A stretch of 60,241 nt of DNA from JBCBSS01 sp039819065 (lineage in GTDB: Bacteria; Bacteroidota; Bacteroidia; Cytophagales; Cyclobacteriaceae), in the NCBI GenBank assembly GCA_039819065.1, contig JBCBSS010000024.1, positions 1-60,241 of the forward strand, in the 5' to 3' direction. Made by a program: the position numbers and the translations under genes. Below are positions 60,004 through 60,241 of this stretch, piece by piece. Position 1 is the first letter of the stretch; each line of letters opens with the position of its first letter. The notes under the pieces were generated by a model, which saw only the letters and a program-made list of their open reading frames with translations, ran no database searches and was not told the origin of the DNA.

Positions 60004-60241
60004 CTATCTATTATAAATGTTGGCGTTATTTCTGTACCCAAACTTGTCTTGATACCAGTCTTGTCGGTTAAAACCATCGCTTTGTACCCATTCTCCAAAT
60101 ACCAGATGAGCATCCAATACCTCTACTTTTTCTATCGGATAAGCGAAGCTTTCAGGGATGTTCATACCCCACGGCAAATTGCCAGTCGATTTGTAAAAGC
60201 GGTTTTGGGCAGGATCTGTATTATCTATACCAGTGCCGAAA
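60004..60241 (-). CDS. LruC domain protein, C-terminal end (cut by window edge)
   Basis: The final 78 residues of a second LruC-domain protein, read from the end of the window to a TAG at 60006-60004. The sequence aligns along its length with the C-terminus of the LruC protein at 47026: NRFYKSTGNLPWGMNI against GRFYKSENGLPWAINI, then YPIEK in both, and DWYQDKFGYRNNANIYNR against DWYKDNSGYRNNNRLYDR. The gene's start and full length are outside the window. It ends 4 nt before the start of the CHU_C cargo gene and is probably the upstream part of the same operon. Confidence 0.88.
   Translation of the reverse strand, partial: FGTGIDNTDPAQNRFYKSTGNLPWGMNIPESFAYPIEKVEVLDAHLVFGEWVQSDGFNRQDWYQDKFGYRNNANIYNR

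Overview
This window looks like chromosomal DNA of a marine-type Bacteroidota, most likely a member of the Cytophagales (Fulvivirga/Reichenbachiella/Roseivirga-like; this placement is inference). The evidence is a short 287-residue primary sigma factor, a bacillithiol-type BshB1 deacetylase, type IX secretion (T9SS) components with a CHU_C sorting domain, LruC-domain proteins, DUF2911 and DUF6090-like proteins, and a textbook Bacteroidota promoter (TTTG-N19-TATTTTTG) in front of a tRNA-Thr gene. I see no phage, CRISPR array, rRNA operon or complete insertion sequence. One 141-bp inverted-repeat element (37013-37153) is the only mobile-looking DNA.

Layout. 1-12 kb is core housekeeping: the end of an LptF/LptG permease, rpsO, pnp, rpoD, trxB, bshB1, a glycosyltransferase with pdxH, miaE, yqgE, a five-repeat DUF349 protein and tRNA-Thr(UGU). 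12-32 kb holds exported and metabolic genes: a large PIG-L deacetylase, a sodium:solute symporter translationally coupled to a 49-residue membrane protein, DUF2911, 3-methyladenine DNA glycosylase, a universal stress protein, an OmpA/PD40 protein, a pair of amidohydrolase-family genes in which only one of three domains keeps its metal ligands, a methyltransferase, a MarR-GNAT fusion preceded by two palindromic operators, gamma-glutamyltransferase and a divergent TetR regulator. 32-41 kb holds a TPR protein with a small lipoprotein, a PagL-like protein, two DUF6090-like membrane proteins, a TerB-like protein, endonuclease V, an M1 metallopeptidase, exonuclease VII (xseA-xseB, with a hairpin over the xseA start codon) and an orphan LytTR response regulator. 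41-47 kb has an ECF sigma factor operon with a membrane anti-sigma-like protein, a Spy/CpxP-like protein and an outer-membrane protein, then an acyltransferase, two small beta-barrels and a thioredoxin.

47-60.2 kb is the most interesting block. It is one very tightly packed minus-strand array. In transcription order it reads: LruC-domain protein (cut by the window edge), T9SS cargo with CHU_C sorting domain, PorP/SprF, OmpA-PD40-TPR protein, MBOAT O-acyltransferase, SGNH/AlgJ-like protein, GT4 glycosyltransferase, family-3 acyltransferase, processive-type GT2 glycosyltransferase, and a second LruC-domain lipoprotein. The nine genes from the cut LruC gene to the GT2 gene are separated by at most 8 nt or overlap. 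The array therefore joins a T9SS surface-protein export cassette to what looks like an O-acylated exopolysaccharide synthesis module, and LruC proteins with matching C-termini lie at both ends. That coupling is the best candidate here for an undescribed system.

Several gene starts were moved from the longest open frame to better-supported ones (sodium symporter, second amidohydrolase, MarR-GNAT, ggt, TPR protein, PagL-like, LytTR, porin-like, CHU_C protein). Two small genes easily missed by length cut-offs were added (49-residue membrane protein at 15628; 55-residue lipoprotein at 33336). All functional calls come from reading motifs by eye. No database search was run.
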